A DNA stretch of 62,217 bases from Armatimonadota bacterium (GTDB lineage: Bacteria > Armatimonadota > Fimbriimonadia > Fimbriimonadales > Fimbriimonadaceae), in assembly GCA_020161505.1 (NCBI GenBank), contig JAIUNY010000018.1:1-62217 (forward strand). Direction: 5' to 3'. The notes under the pieces were generated by a model that was not told where the DNA came from, made no database searches, and worked only from the letters and a program-made list of their open reading frames with translations. Position numbers and translations under genes: made by a program. Below are positions 1-9,039 of this stretch, piece after piece (position 1 is the first letter of the stretch; each line of letters begins with the position of its first letter).

Positions 1-628
1 CCAACAACTCGCTCAGAATGTGGCTGATCAGGATGACCGTGGTTCCCTGCGCCTTCAGATCATGCACAACACGGAACAGAGCGGTCGTTTCGCGCTCGCT
101 GAGAACCGCGGTGGGTTCATCCATGATGATGACTTCGGCATGGGTGCCGAGAGCCTTGGCGATCTCCACCATCTGCTTTTGCGCCACCGTGAGTCCTCGA
201 AGGGGATCGGTGGGTTTGAGATCGCTGGCTACTCGGGTCAGGAGTTCTTGTGCGGCCTGGTTCATCGCGGAGCGGTTGAGCTTGCCGGCCTGGGTCAGCT
301 CACGGCCCAGAAAAATGTTCTCCGCGACGGTGAGGTCATCAATGAGATTCAGCTCTTGATGGATCATCGCGATCCCCACTTTCAGCGCGTCGGGGACGCC
401 GTGGAAGGTTCTTGGCTCGCCATGCACTCTCACAACACCTGCGGAGGGAGCCTCAACCCCCGCCAGGATTTTCATGAGCGTGCTCTTCCCCGCCCCGTTC
501 TCGCCGATGACGCCATGAACCTCGCCGACGGCGAAATCGAGGCTCACCCCCTGCAGGGCGTTCACCCCGGGATACACCTTGGAGATAGATTCCACCGAGA
601 GTCTCGGTTGTTTCACGTCGCTCGACAC
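1..628 (-). CDS. Sugar-type ABC transporter ATP-binding protein, partial (RbsA/MglA-like)
   Basis: This is the N-terminal ~209 residues of a cytoplasmic ATPase that powers a CUT2-type sugar importer; the rest lies beyond the window edge. Reading the minus strand gives a Walker A GENGAGKST near residue 42, a Q-loop in AMIHQEL, a degenerate signature region LTVAQKQMVEIAKALG and Walker B VIIMDEPTAVLS followed by an H-loop in ISH. This order and the 'EPTAVLS' wording are typical of the first half of double-NBD proteins such as RbsA. I chose the GTG at 628 because a TACTCT hexamer sits 6 bases upstream; a second in-frame GTG at 616 is possible. It is distinct from the nucleoside-type ATPase at 39592-41031. 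Partner permeases are not visible. Confidence 0.85.
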   Translation of the reverse strand, partial: MSSDVKQPRLSVESISKVYPGVNALQGVSLDFAVGEVHGVIGENGAGKSTLMKILAGVEAPSAGVVRVHGEPRTFHGVPDALKVGIAMIHQELNLIDDLTVAENIFLGRELTQAGKLNRSAMNQAAQELLTRVASDLKPTDPLRGLTVAQKQMVEIAKALGTHAEVIIMDEPTAVLSERETTALFRVVHDLKAQGTTVILISHILSELL

Positions 629-905
629 CGAACGAGAGTATGCCCCAACGACTGAAAGTCATTGCCGAATATGACGCAGAATTCCGATGCGGCACCTCAG
701 CTCAAAATGAAGTGGAGAGAGCGTTCGCTGAGGCGAAACTCTCGCCTGCTGAGCCGGAACATGCGTTATGGTCAGGCGGTGCGATAATGCGATGAGACTC
801 CCCGCCTCTCTGCGTATGCCGCTTGCACGGCCGTAATCCGCGTGGCCCCGAAACAGCCCTAGGTTACGTCGAGGTGATTCAATACGTCAGGCTTAACGGA
901 GTCCC

Positions 906-1844
906 ATGCTAGCCGCCATACTCATCGCCACGCACTCGGGTACGGAACCGATTCCTCGCCCCCTTCTGAGCAGAGTCTGGCGGCGCGAAGGAGTTTCGAA
1001 GGTCTCAGTTGAAGGGCGCAACTTGCTCGTCGATGGTGAACCCATTGATCCAGACACTGGCAAGATAGGCAAGCAGCTTCCATATGATGTCGACTTCACA
1101 TTCCAAAGCACGGCCATTGATTGCCAGCGAACTGAGGGCACCACGGGCTTCTTTGCAGCCGACCTCGGCTCTCAAGCGTCCATCGAACTGAGTGGACCCG
1201 TGGCGGACTCGAATCGTCCGACACCGTTCTTTCAGCTTAAGACGATCTCGCTCGTTGATTCCCAGGGTCGTTTCCGTGGATCGGCAAAGCTTGAGGCCGA
1301 AACCTTTCCAGCCTTTCATCTCCCGCCATACCGGGTGACCGGAAACTGGGCAGATGGATTTCTTCGTCTCATCAGCGAGCCATTTGCCTACGAGCGTCAC
1401 ACAGAGTACAACACGGTTCTCACGCTCGATCCTTTTCGGCTCTCGCCACTCAAGATGGTACGGTACTCAGACCTCTCGGATCCCGCGTACGCTTTAGGTC
1501 GATATCATCCCAACTTTAACCGTTTCCTTGACAGCACAAGTACCGATCTAAGGTCGGTGAGTGGATCCGCCCTCGGTTGCGGCAATGTCTTCACCGGTGA
1601 AATCTACTGGTCCAATGAGTCGCTCAGCTGGGTTGGGCGCGTAGGCGCGTACGTGCTTGCGATCCATAACGACAAGGGGTGGCTTCTGCTCAATAAAACT
1701 AACGGAAAGCCCATCCCGGTTCCATTGCATAGTCTTAAGAATTGCCGAACTGTCTTCACCCACGAAGGCCGTCTATTTGCAACGTACCAGAAGCCGGAAA
1801 GTGAATCGAAAACGCTCGTCCATTTCACGTTTGTTGAGCAGTAG
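906..1844 (+). CDS. Hypothetical protein, 312 aa
   Basis: I do not recognise this protein. It begins at an ATG preceded by a GGAG 5 bases away and runs 312 codons. It has no clear membrane segments; the first ten residues (MLAAILIATH) are hydrophobic but too short for a confident signal peptide. The middle and end are rich in aromatic and Thr/Ser residues and alternate like beta strands, with phrases such as LLVDGEPIDPDTGK and GWLLLNKTNGKPIPV that resemble beta-propeller or WD-like blades, but no defined repeat could be established. It stands alone between the ABC ATPase (divergent) and the TSUP permease (same strand, 122 bp downstream). It is probably a real gene from its length and ribosome-binding site. 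Confidence 0.6.
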   Translation: MLAAILIATHSGTEPIPRPLLSRVWRREGVSKVSVEGRNLLVDGEPIDPDTGKIGKQLPYDVDFTFQSTAIDCQRTEGTTGFFAADLGSQASIELSGPVADSNRPTPFFQLKTISLVDSQGRFRGSAKLEAETFPAFHLPPYRVTGNWADGFLRLISEPFAYERHTEYNTVLTLDPFRLSPLKMVRYSDLSDPAYALGRYHPNFNRFLDSTSTDLRSVSGSALGCGNVFTGEIYWSNESLSWVGRVGAYVLAIHNDKGWLLLNKTNGKPIPVPLHSLKNCRTVFTHEGRLFATYQKPESESKTLVHFTFVEQ

Positions 1845-1954
1845 AAACTCTTCTGTTTGAGTCAGCTCTCGTTGATCTGATCGAAACGGCCTCCAGATCT
1901 GTTGGTTGCGCATCATGGTCGGAACCCGATGCAAGCACGTCTTCCAACGACTGG

Positions 1955-1960
1955 TAACCT
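1955..1960 (+). promoter_or_regulatory. Putative -10 element for a leaderless TSUP gene
   Basis: The hexamer TAACCT lies exactly 6 bases before the ATG at 1967, which would put the transcription start at or next to the start codon. No Shine-Dalgarno is present and no convincing -35 was seen. Confidence 0.4.
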
Positions 1961-1966
1961 GGGCGC

Positions 1967-2329
1967 ATGACTTTGGTGATCACGAGCATTCTTCTTGGAC
2001 TGGGCGCGGGGGTTCTCAGCGGGCTCTTTGGCATTGGGGGAGGAATTGTCATTGTCCCTGCCCTGATCCTTCTCCTCGGATTCACCCAACAAAAGGCTCA
2101 AGGAACCTCACTCGCCGCCCTCCTTCTGCCCGTCGGAGCCCTCGGGGCCTACACCTACTACAAGGAGGAGCAGATCGACATCCAGGCCGCGCTCCTGCTC
2201 GCGGTCGGCCTGCTCTTCGGCGCGCTGATCGGGGCGAAGATTGCCGTGTCGCTCGACCCGGTCACGATGAGGAAGGTGTTCTCCGTCTTCCTCCTCGTGA
2301 TTGCGGTCTATCTGTGGTTCAAAAAATGA
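1967..2329 (+). CDS. TauE/SafE (TSUP) family permease, single-repeat size
   Basis: This is a 120-residue membrane protein with the TSUP half-repeat pattern: a first helix with GLGAGVLSGLFGIGGGIVIVP, which is the family's glycine-rich signature, then a second helix after QGTSLAALLLPVGALGAY, a third at ALLLAVGLLFGALIGA and a last at VFSVFLLVIAVYLWFKK. Full TSUP proteins have two such halves and about 250 residues, so this copy is a half-size version that would need to pair with itself or another protein; half-size members are known. The family exports or imports small sulfur or organic anions, but the substrate cannot be told. It ends 4 bases from the stop of the convergent prepilin gene. Confidence 0.85.
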   Translation: MTLVITSILLGLGAGVLSGLFGIGGGIVIVPALILLLGFTQQKAQGTSLAALLLPVGALGAYTYYKEEQIDIQAALLLAVGLLFGALIGAKIAVSLDPVTMRKVFSVFLLVIAVYLWFKK

Positions 2330-2333
2330 GCGA

Positions 2334-3017
2334 CTACTCTCGGTCGAAGAACTTGTCGTCGCCTGCGGCATAGAACGATCCGAGCTTGAGCCGCTTGCTG
2401 TGTCCGTCCGCCCAAAAGATGGTTGCTCCTCCCGCGAAAGTCGGGTCAGGGCGACCCCAGCAATCGGTATCCGGAACGCTGGGGGGTAGGAGATGCTTGC
2501 CATCATCGCCACACCAGCTATTCGCGACGCTCGACTTCGCGCTTGCCAGAAGCACGGTTTCCGAGGGCGATCCCAGGGCGGTCAAGCTCACCGCCGTGTG
2601 CCCCACGACGTTGCTGAAGTCCGGCTGGATCGTGGTGAGATAGACCTCGTTGTAGCCAAAGTGGCTTGTCTCGTTCCCCGCAGCCTCGGTAGTTTGAACG
2701 CTCGATCCCGGGCAAAGCCAGATCTGTTTGTTCTTCACATAGGGATCCACCAAGTCGAGCCACAGCGAGAACCCGGTGTCCGTCGGGTAGGCGGCGAGCG
2801 GCAAGGTGTCGTCGTAATCTCCGCTGTAGAGCACCATTGCCAGGCCAAGATTGCGCTGGTTGCTCAGGCACTGGGTCGCCTTGGCCGAGCCCTTGGCTTG
2901 GGCAAAAACGGGGAAAAGAATCGCGGCAAGAATCGCGATGATGGCAATGACAACCAGGAGCTCAATGAGCGTAAAGGCACGACGCATGGAAGGCTTGGTT
3001 GTACCGCCTTCGTTCAC
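2334..3017 (-). CDS. Prepilin-type N-terminal cleavage/methylation domain protein
   Basis: A secreted type IV pilin-like or pseudopilin-like protein of 227 residues. After a short basic leader (MRRA at residue 11) comes the processing motif FTLIELLVV followed by a single hydrophobic helix ending in LFPVFAQAK. The C-terminal part has a [10 protein letters not shown] segment and ends near WADGHSKRL, the 'DGH' motif common to this family in Armatimonadota and Planctomycetota. Translation may begin at a GTG (3017) that overlaps the TGA of waaA, or at the ATG of MRRA (2987). The GTGA overlap suggests translational coupling to waaA. Function of the globular part is unknown; three other copies are in this window (16644, 33474, 54485). 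Confidence 0.85.
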   Translation of the reverse strand: MNEGGTTKPSMRRAFTLIELLVVIAIIAILAAILFPVFAQAKGSAKATQCLSNQRNLGLAMVLYSGDYDDTLPLAAYPTDTGFSLWLDLVDPYVKNKQIWLCPGSSVQTTEAAGNETSHFGYNEVYLTTIQPDFSNVVGHTAVSLTALGSPSETVLLASAKSSVANSWCGDDGKHLLPPSVPDTDCWGRPDPTFAGGATIFWADGHSKRLKLGSFYAAGDDKFFDRE

Positions 3018-4273
3018 GATTGTGCGCGGAGGAGGGCCACGATTTCGGCGGCGTAGCGTTTGCTCGCTCCCAGGTTGCTCTGGATCATGGCGGCGGCGTT
3101 GGAACCCATCGTACGGCGCTTCGCTTCATCATCGCGCAAGGTGACGAGGGCATCGGCGAGTTCACTCGCGGTTAATGCGACGATACTTGCGCCGGCACGC
3201 GAAGCCATATCCGCAGCATCGCGGAAGTTCATCATGTAAGGACCGTGGATCACGGGTTTGCCGTGAGCAAGAGGTTGGATCAGGTTTTGCCCTCCAAGTT
3301 TCTCAAATCCGCCGCCGATGACGGCGACATCGCAGGCCGAATAGACTTGGCTGAGTTCGCCGTACGTGTCGAGAATGAGATACCGGCCGGTTTCTTGCTT
3401 GGATCGTCGAGCGACGGTGCCGAGCTTACTTTGGGCTCGCGCCGCCAGTTCTTCCACCGTTTCCATGTGCCGTGGAGCGTGGATCACCTTGATCTCGCTC
3501 AGCCGAGGATCGGACAGAGCCTCGAGCACCAGATCTTCTTCCTCTCTGCCCCGAGTCGAGCCGATGACGACGACGAAATCGTTGCTTCCAAGTCCCAGAT
3601 TGTCTCGCCACTCGGCGGGATTTGCTTCCAGCCCATCGACCGCTTGATTGAACTTACAATTCCCCAGAACCTCGGTCTCTTTGGCTCCCAGAGCCAGGAA
3701 ACGCTCGGCATCTGTCTCAGTTTGAGCAAAAACTTTGTGCACCATCCGAAAAAGCGCCCGGTAGAAGAAGCCGAACTTCTGGCTCCTCGGGAAAGACCGA
3801 TCACTGATCCGCCCGTTCACCACGACCGATTTCGCCCCCACCGTCTCGGCTGCCCAGAGGAAGTTGAGCCACAGCTCCGTCTCCATGATCGCGACCACTC
3901 TCGGCTTCGTGGTGACCAGAGCGTTCAAGGTGAATCGAGGGACATCAATGGGGAAATAGACAAGGTGATCGAAAAGACCTTCCGCTTTCTCCCGCGCGGT
4001 CTGGTGACCGCTCGAAGTCGTCACGCTCAGAATGATCTCGACCTTCGGGTTCATCTCGCGGATCTCCCGAAGAATCGGAAGGCACGCGACGACTTCCCCC
4101 ACGCTCACGGCATGGAACCACAGGCGATCAGCGCCCTTACACAACGGGAGGTGGTACTCCCCGCTTCGCTGCTTCCAGTTCACCTTCTCCGCTCGCTTAT
4201 TGGCGCGAAGCAACATCCAGGGCACCCAAATCGGGCTCAAAAGTGTGAGGAGGATGTTGTAGATCCAGATCAT
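3014..4273 (-). CDS. waaA: 3-deoxy-D-manno-octulosonic acid transferase (Kdo transferase)
   Basis: WaaA (KdtA) transfers Kdo from CMP-Kdo to lipid A precursor at the inner membrane, so it implies an outer membrane with lipopolysaccharide. The 419 residues match the family length. An N-terminal membrane anchor ([18 protein letters not shown]) is followed by [17 protein letters not shown], the family's conserved nucleophile region, then [14 protein letters not shown] and [11 protein letters not shown], all typical of GT30. The C-terminal Rossmann half has [43 protein letters not shown]. It starts with ATG inside ATGA with the purC stop and its own stop overlaps the prepilin start. Confidence 0.95.
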   Translation of the reverse strand: MIWIYNILLTLLSPIWVPWMLLRANKRAEKVNWKQRSGEYHLPLCKGADRLWFHAVSVGEVVACLPILREIREMNPKVEIILSVTTSSGHQTAREKAEGLFDHLVYFPIDVPRFTLNALVTTKPRVVAIMETELWLNFLWAAETVGAKSVVVNGRISDRSFPRSQKFGFFYRALFRMVHKVFAQTETDAERFLALGAKETEVLGNCKFNQAVDGLEANPAEWRDNLGLGSNDFVVVIGSTRGREEEDLVLEALSDPRLSEIKVIHAPRHMETVEELAARAQSKLGTVARRSKQETGRYLILDTYGELSQVYSACDVAVIGGGFEKLGGQNLIQPLAHGKPVIHGPYMMNFRDAADMASRAGASIVALTASELADALVTLRDDEAKRRTMGSNAAAMIQSNLGASKRYAAEIVALLRAQS

Positions 4274-5169
4274 GCGCCGGCCACAAAGGTTCGCCCGGTG
4301 ATCCGCTCGTAAGCTTCGATGTACTTCGCCCGGGTCTGCTCGACCACATCATCCGGCAGAGTCGGGCCGGGCGGGGTTTTGTCCCAACCGCTCGATTCCA
4401 GATAGTCACGCACAAACTGCTTGTCAAAGCTCGGCTGAGCCCCGCCAGGATGCCACCGATCAGCCTCCCAGAATCGGGAACTATCCGGCGAAAGAGCCTC
4501 GTCGATCCAGATGATTCCTTCTTCCGCCATGCCGAATTCAAACTTGGTGTCGGCGAGAATCAGCCCCTTGGTCGCGGCGTGAGTGTTGGCGGCTTCGTAA
4601 AGTTCCACTGTCCAGTCGCGCACGAGCATCGCGGTTTGGAGCCCGACTCGATTCGCCGCCTGACCAAAGCTGATGTTCTCATCGTGCCCTTCCACCGCCT
4701 TCGTGGCTGGGGTGAAAATCGGTTCGGGGAGCTTGCTCCCATCCTCCAGCCCTTCCGGAAGTTTCAGGCCGAGAATCTTGCCGCCTTCCGCTTGATATTG
4801 CTTGAAGAGCGACCCCGCGATGTATCCCCGAGCCACGCACTCGATCGTCAGCGGCTGGGCTTTCTTGGCAAGGGTGCATCGACCATGGAGCGCGGGATCA
4901 TCAATGCCGATCCGCTCCGCGATCACCTGATCATCGGTCGAAATCACATGGTTCGGGCCGAGATGGGCCAGCTTTTCGAACCAAAACGCGCTGATCTGGT
5001 TCAGGATTCGTCCCTTGTCGGGGACGCCGTTTGCCATCACGACGTCGAACGCGCTGATCCGGTCGGTCGAGACAATCAAAAGCTCTTTGCCGAGGTCGTA
5101 GACTTCGCGCACTTTGCCCACTCGAGGCTCAGGCAAGCCAGGAAGCGAAGTCGTCAGGAGCGCGGACAT
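4270..5169 (-). CDS. purC: Phosphoribosylaminoimidazole-succinocarboxamide synthase
   Basis: PurC joins CAIR and aspartate using ATP in purine biosynthesis, in the cytoplasm. The protein (299 aa) has the family's N-terminal GKVREVYDLG nucleotide-binding hairpin, STDRISAFDVVM, the LTIECVARGYIAGS motif and the IWIDEALSPDSSRFW motif; the C-terminal extension after this matches the longer, yeast-like and actinobacterial-like class. An upstream in-frame ATG exists 10 codons earlier (MARETRHNAS) but I chose MSALLTTSLP because CATAAT lies 6 bases upstream of it. It is the first gene of a coupled run with waaA and a prepilin. Confidence 0.95.
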   Translation of the reverse strand: MSALLTTSLPGLPEPRVGKVREVYDLGKELLIVSTDRISAFDVVMANGVPDKGRILNQISAFWFEKLAHLGPNHVISTDDQVIAERIGIDDPALHGRCTLAKKAQPLTIECVARGYIAGSLFKQYQAEGGKILGLKLPEGLEDGSKLPEPIFTPATKAVEGHDENISFGQAANRVGLQTAMLVRDWTVELYEAANTHAATKGLILADTKFEFGMAEEGIIWIDEALSPDSSRFWEADRWHPGGAQPSFDKQFVRDYLESSGWDKTPPGPTLPDDVVEQTRAKYIEAYERITGRTFVAGA

Positions 5170-5175
5170 GCTCGC

Positions 5176-5181
5176 ATTATG
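5176..5181 (-). promoter_or_regulatory. Putative -10 element of purC
   Basis: On the minus strand CATAAT lies 6 bases before the chosen purC ATG, a spacing that predicts a leaderless transcript. It is one base off the TANNNT form seen at other genes. Confidence 0.3.
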
Positions 5182-5226
5182 GCGGGTCTCCCGCGCCAAT
5201 TCCCGACTTCGGACTATCGCCGATTC

Positions 5227-5721
5227 TCAGACGCTCGCGGGCTTCACAAACCGCTCTTCGTAAGCCCGAATCTTCGATTCGATCTCATCCTCGTGCCGAG
5301 AGGCATAGGACAGGGCTGCCCGAAGCTCGCTTTTCGTGAGCGACGTATAAGTCTCCTGCAAGGCCTCCAGCGAGCCGAACTTGCGATGCTCCCGCACGAT
5401 CTCCCAAACCGTCACCCGGGCGACGGCGAGACGAGCGACATTCTGCTCGTCCACTTCGATCATCACGGGGTCGCCGCTTTCGCTGGAGTCCTGGCGATAA
5501 ATCTCCAGGCGGACAGCGAGAGACGAAACGTCCGTGGCCAGGCATACGGCGCAGTTGTCGGCAGAGAGCTCTCCGTGCTCCACCGCCATCAGGCACAGCT
5601 CTTCGTATAGCGCAGGTTGGAACTCGCGGAGATGGGCGAGAACCTGGTCGAAAGCTTCCGGCTTTGCTTTGGCAAGACGCCGCATCTGCGGCAACATCCA
5701 ATGTTCTACGGATTCACTCAT
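5227..5721 (-). CDS. DUF433-like (VapB-type antitoxin fold) domain protein
   Basis: A 164-residue protein. The last ~75 residues read like a DUF433 domain: VARLAVARVTVWEIVREHRKFGSLEALQETYTSLT and then ELRAALSYASRHEDEI, matching the usual pattern of a strand, a DNA-binding-like helix, a 'yp.lt..di.aALaYa' segment and a terminal helix. The N-terminal 90 residues (MSESVEHWML onward) contain a Cys pair in ADNCAVCLATD and are not recognised. DUF433 proteins are often linked to toxin-antitoxin pairs, but no PIN-domain partner is adjacent. The alternative upstream TTG start at 5772 is less likely. Confidence 0.6.
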   Translation of the reverse strand: MSESVEHWMLPQMRRLAKAKPEAFDQVLAHLREFQPALYEELCLMAVEHGELSADNCAVCLATDVSSLAVRLEIYRQDSSESGDPVMIEVDEQNVARLAVARVTVWEIVREHRKFGSLEALQETYTSLTKSELRAALSYASRHEDEIESKIRAYEERFVKPASV

Positions 5722-5846
5722 TGATTCAATCCGGATGAGAATCGTCCTTGATCCTCGCTGAAACCCCAACAACGTTGTCGAGCGTTTTGCACACTACCAC
5801 GAGATATACGGAATGTTCGTCGAGAACGACTCAAATTCACTGAATC

Positions 5847-6779
5847 TTAAGAGTCCAGCGCGGCGGGTTCTTGTTCCGCCATCCGGGTCTCTTTGCCGCC
5901 GGTGAATCCGTTTTCGGTAAGAAAACTGAGGATTTCCTGTCGAAATCGGTCAGCTTCGTACATTCTTCCTGCCCCGTGAGTCGCACCCTCGAACCAAATG
6001 ATCTTGGTCGGACCGGGATTGGCGTCGGCAATGGCTTGGGCCGAAGCCACCGGGACAATCGGATCTTTGGTGCCAAAGCTCAGGAGCACGGGTTTACCTC
6101 CGGTTTTCGCCATCGCTTCATCAACGCGCACGGTCCCGGGGTCGAACCCCATCACGCGCGGGCCGATGAACCGAGTGGGGCGCATCCATTTATCCGCCGC
6201 TTCTCCGCCGAGGAAAAGCCACCAGGCCTCGCTCGCCTCTTTCATCGACCGAAACGGGGCATCCAAGATCATGCCGTCGATGAGTTCTGGTCGTTCCGCC
6301 GCGGCCAGAACCGAGGCCACCGCACCCATGGAACTCCCGAGGAGCACGACCTTGCGATCAGGGAATCGTGCCTTGATTTTCTCCAGAACCGCGATGACAT
6401 CCAATTTTTCGTCTCGTCCCAAGGTGACTTGGGCGGAGCCGCTGCGACCATGTCCTCGGTGATCGAAGAACACACACGCGCAGCCCGCTTCGGCCAGAAA
6501 AACCCCGCTCGGCACCCATTCGCATCGGTTGACCAGATACCCGTGGCAGGCGACGATCACCGTCTCGCCCGGGACATCGACGAGCCAACCGTCGAGGAGT
6601 ACGCCGTCTTCGGTTTTGGCCTGGAAGATCTCCTGAGGCAATCCGAGGGCCCCGGGGGATACAAACTGATGAATCCTCGGCGGTCGAATGCTCAGCTTGA
6701 CCGCTGCAAATTGCGCTCCCGCGTAGGCCGCGACCAGAGTCAAAACGACCCCTAACAGAATCCCGAGTGCCAGTCCCAT
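5847..6779 (-). CDS. Alpha/beta hydrolase with N-terminal membrane anchor
   Basis: A 310-residue serine hydrolase of the BAAT/YfhR-like kind. Residues 1-22 form one membrane helix, so the catalytic domain is probably outside the cytoplasm. The fold is marked by VIVACHGYLVNR (oxyanion region), FFDHRGHGRSG, the nucleophile elbow LLGSSMGAV, the acid region SFGTKDPIVP and the histidine in EGATHGAGRMY. The substrate is unknown. It is transcribed alone; TAGCAT lies 7 bases before the ATG, with no Shine-Dalgarno at the usual distance. Confidence 0.9.
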   Translation of the reverse strand: MGLALGILLGVVLTLVAAYAGAQFAAVKLSIRPPRIHQFVSPGALGLPQEIFQAKTEDGVLLDGWLVDVPGETVIVACHGYLVNRCEWVPSGVFLAEAGCACVFFDHRGHGRSGSAQVTLGRDEKLDVIAVLEKIKARFPDRKVVLLGSSMGAVASVLAAAERPELIDGMILDAPFRSMKEASEAWWLFLGGEAADKWMRPTRFIGPRVMGFDPGTVRVDEAMAKTGGKPVLLSFGTKDPIVPVASAQAIADANPGPTKIIWFEGATHGAGRMYEADRFRQEILSFLTENGFTGGKETRMAEQEPAALDS

Positions 6780-6786
6780 CTAACAG

Positions 6787-6792
6787 ATGCTA
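6787..6792 (-). promoter_or_regulatory. Putative -10 element of the alpha/beta hydrolase gene
   Basis: Minus-strand TAGCAT ends 7 bases before the ATG at 6779, a leaderless arrangement. Confidence 0.4.
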
Positions 6793-6842
6793 CTCCTTGC
6801 GGCACAGCGAGGTTACGAATCGGTACAATGATGGGGCTCGGT

Positions 6843-7190
6843 ATGTACGCTTTGAACTTCTACTCTGAACTGTACGACGAACTCCTGCGAAGCAACCGCA
6901 AAACCGCAACCATCCGACTCGGCGACAAAAGCCGAAAGTACGATGCCGGGCAAGTGGTGTGGGTCACCGTCGGCCCGCGCTTTGGTCGACGCCAAAAGCT
7001 GTTCTCCGCGATCATCGACCGAGTGGAAGTCAAGCAGATTCAGGAGCTCTCACCGCGCGATATTGAGCGAGAAAATCCCGAGCTCCGCTCCCACGATGAC
7101 GTGATCGGTTTCCTCAGCCGGGTCTACGGCGAATTCATCACGCCGGCCCACGTCTGCACCGTCATCTACTTCTCGCGCATCGACGAGTAG
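6843..7190 (+). CDS. ASCH-like (PUA-fold) domain protein
   Basis: A 115-residue protein that begins MYALNFYSELYDELLRSNRKTATIR with the pattern 'F...y...l..g.KT.TiR.g' typical of ASCH domains, followed by GQVVWVTVGPRFG and FSAIIDRVEVKQIQEL, which fit the PUA-like beta barrel. ASCH proteins bind RNA or modified nucleosides; no specific role can be given. ATGs at 6828 and 6831 are upstream and in frame, but a TACAAT hexamer overlaps them (6824-6829), so transcription would begin near 6836 and the ATG at 6843 is the better start. The gene is monocistronic and faces the repeat region at 7.2-7.5 kb. Confidence 0.65.
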   Translation: MYALNFYSELYDELLRSNRKTATIRLGDKSRKYDAGQVVWVTVGPRFGRRQKLFSAIIDRVEVKQIQELSPRDIERENPELRSHDDVIGFLSRVYGEFITPAHVCTVIYFSRIDE

Positions 7191-7195
7191 CGTGG

Positions 7196-7500
7196 GGTGC
7201 GCCGATCCTGTTTGGGGTCAGGAAGTCCGGAGTTTCCGGGTGCCCCGGTTCTTTAGGGTAAGGAACTTCACAGAATGTGGGTGCCCCGATCCTTCAGGGT
7301 CGGGATAGCACCAACTCTCAATCGACGTCCTCCCCCAAATCTCCCGATTTGGGGGAGGACGGGCAAAGCCCAGGAGGGGGAATCCGTACTCGGTTGGGCG
7401 TTAGCCCAATCGAGCCCGAGCTCTGCTTGTTTTGAATCGGGCCTGCGGCAAACATCCACATCCCCGTTCACGTAGAGCACGTCGGGACACCCGTTCCGGA
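7196..7500. repeat. Intergenic repeat region A (palindrome-bearing)
   Basis: This 305-bp gap carries no credible gene. It contains a near-perfect palindrome around 7330-7363 whose arms read TCCTCCCCCAAAT and ATTTGGGGGAGGA, a segment GGGCAAAGCCCAGGAGGG, and CTCGGTTGGGCG/CCCAATCGAGC. The block 7300-7430 is matched in reverse orientation by 36020-36165. It also holds short repeated units GTGCCCCGATCCTTCAGGGT that reappear inverted near 13550. The preceding gene's and following gene's promoters may also lie here. Confidence 0.75.
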
Positions 7501-7509
7501 CTAACTACT

Positions 7510-9039
7510 GTGTGGATTTCTACCGCTGAGCACGCGAAAAGCCTTGACCGACGCGCAACCGAAGACTTCGGGATGCCGAGCATGGTGCTGATGGAGCGAG
7601 CGGGGCTGGCGGTTTTCCAAGCTGTCCAGGAGATGCTCCCCGAAAGCGGACATATCATTTGCGTCTGCGGCAAAGGCAACAACGGAGGCGACGGATTTGT
7701 CGTGGCACGGCTGGCCCTCGAAAAGGGCTACCACGTTGAAGCAATCGTGACGGCACCGGAGAGTGAACTCCGCCCGGAATGCCATGCCCAGATGCTCCAG
7801 GCGCGCGCACTCGGTCTGAAACCCATCTTCTCCAACGACGACCGCTGGCTGCGGCGCATGGAGTGCCTCTGCAAGGCTGACCTGATTATCGACGCGGTGC
7901 TTGGGGTTGGCATTGATGGCCAGGTCATCGGAGACCCCCTCACGGCGATTCAGGCCATGAACAGGAGCGGCGTCCCGATCCTCAGCATTGATCTTCCCAG
8001 CGGGGTTCAAACCGACACAGGCCAGGAGCTCGGCGAGAGCGTGTGGGCCCTGCGCACGGTGACTTTGGGCAATCCCAAGCCGTTCCTTTTCCAAGGAATG
8101 GGGCTGGAGCACGCAGGCTATTGGTCGGTTGAAAAGATCGGCTTCCCTCCCATCCTCCTCGGCGAACCGACTCATGCCCGACTCCTCGACAAAGAGTGGG
8201 CAGCGAGCCTCGTCCCCGAGCGATTCCGGGATAGCCACAAGGGTTCGAATGGGCACATCTTGATTGTCGCGGGCAGTCGCCAGATGCGCGGTGCCGCCGT
8301 GCTCGCGGCTAAGGCAGCTCTCCGGTCAGGCGCAGGTTTGGTGACGGTGGCGGGCATCGAGCCGGTGTGCCAAGCCGTGATGCAGCACTGCCCTGAGGCC
8401 ACTCTGCTTCCATTAGCCGAAGTCGACGGAGTGATCGCTCCCCACGCGGCAGACACCGTGCTGAACCATCAATCCCGGTTTAGCGCCACGCTCTTCGGCC
8501 CTGGAATGACTCACTCCGATCCTGCCGTCGATTTCTTCAATCGCCTGTGGCCGCGCTGGGAAATCGCGAGCGTCGTCGACGCCGATGCCCTGAACGCGGT
8601 CAGCCTCGGAGCCATGCTTCCGGCTGCCCCTTGCGTTCTGACTCCTCACCCCGGCGAGCTCTCGCGGCTCCTCAACCAGAGCGTCGAGTCGATCCAAGCG
8701 GATCGCTTCGCAAGCACGATGCGCGCGGTGAGTCACTATCAGCAGGCCATCCTGCTTAAAGGGCCCTACAGCTTAATCGGGGCACCTCACCATCCGCTCA
8801 ACGTCAACAGCACGGGCAATCCGGGAATGGCATCAGCAGGAATGGGAGATGTTCTCAGCGGTGTGATCGCCACGATGTTGGCTCAGGAACTTCCCCCATA
8901 CGAAGCGGCCTCCGTCGGAGCCTACTGGCATGGCCTTGCCGGAGACATCTGCGGCAAGGAAATGGGAACGATTGGATTCACCGCCGGTGATGTCGCGCAA
9001 CACTTACCCGCTGCTCGTGCCAAACTAACGGCACAATGA
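7510..9039 (+). CDS. nnr: Bifunctional NAD(P)H-hydrate epimerase / ADP-dependent dehydratase
   Basis: This cytoplasmic repair enzyme restores damaged NADH and NADPH hydrates. The 509-residue protein has both halves: the epimerase (residues ~1-215) with MVLMERAGLAVF, CGKGNNGGDGFVVARLAL and LSIDLPSGV, and the ribokinase-like dehydratase (~235-505) with HKGSNGHILIVAGS, LTPHPGELSRLL and the NPGMASAGMGDVLSGVIATML nucleotide-binding stretch (one Gly of the usual GTGDVL is Met here). I chose the GTG at 7510 because the longer reading runs into repeat DNA and its extra residues look non-coding. Its stop overlaps the next ATG (ATGA), so it leads the FHA/VWA operon. Confidence 0.93.
   Translation: MWISTAEHAKSLDRRATEDFGMPSMVLMERAGLAVFQAVQEMLPESGHIICVCGKGNNGGDGFVVARLALEKGYHVEAIVTAPESELRPECHAQMLQARALGLKPIFSNDDRWLRRMECLCKADLIIDAVLGVGIDGQVIGDPLTAIQAMNRSGVPILSIDLPSGVQTDTGQELGESVWALRTVTLGNPKPFLFQGMGLEHAGYWSVEKIGFPPILLGEPTHARLLDKEWAASLVPERFRDSHKGSNGHILIVAGSRQMRGAAVLAAKAALRSGAGLVTVAGIEPVCQAVMQHCPEATLLPLAEVDGVIAPHAADTVLNHQSRFSATLFGPGMTHSDPAVDFFNRLWPRWEIASVVDADALNAVSLGAMLPAAPCVLTPHPGELSRLLNQSVESIQADRFASTMRAVSHYQQAILLKGPYSLIGAPHHPLNVNSTGNPGMASAGMGDVLSGVIATMLAQELPPYEAASVGAYWHGLAGDICGKEMGTIGFTAGDVAQHLPAARAKLTAQ

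Noticed and set aside
20-655. Long plus-strand open frame opposite the ABC ATPase
   Set aside because: It is antisense to a clear ATPase on the minus strand and its translation shows no domain.
629-905. Possible RNA gene in the gap before the 312-aa protein
   Set aside because: I looked for tRNA-like and SRP-like folds and saw none that is convincing.
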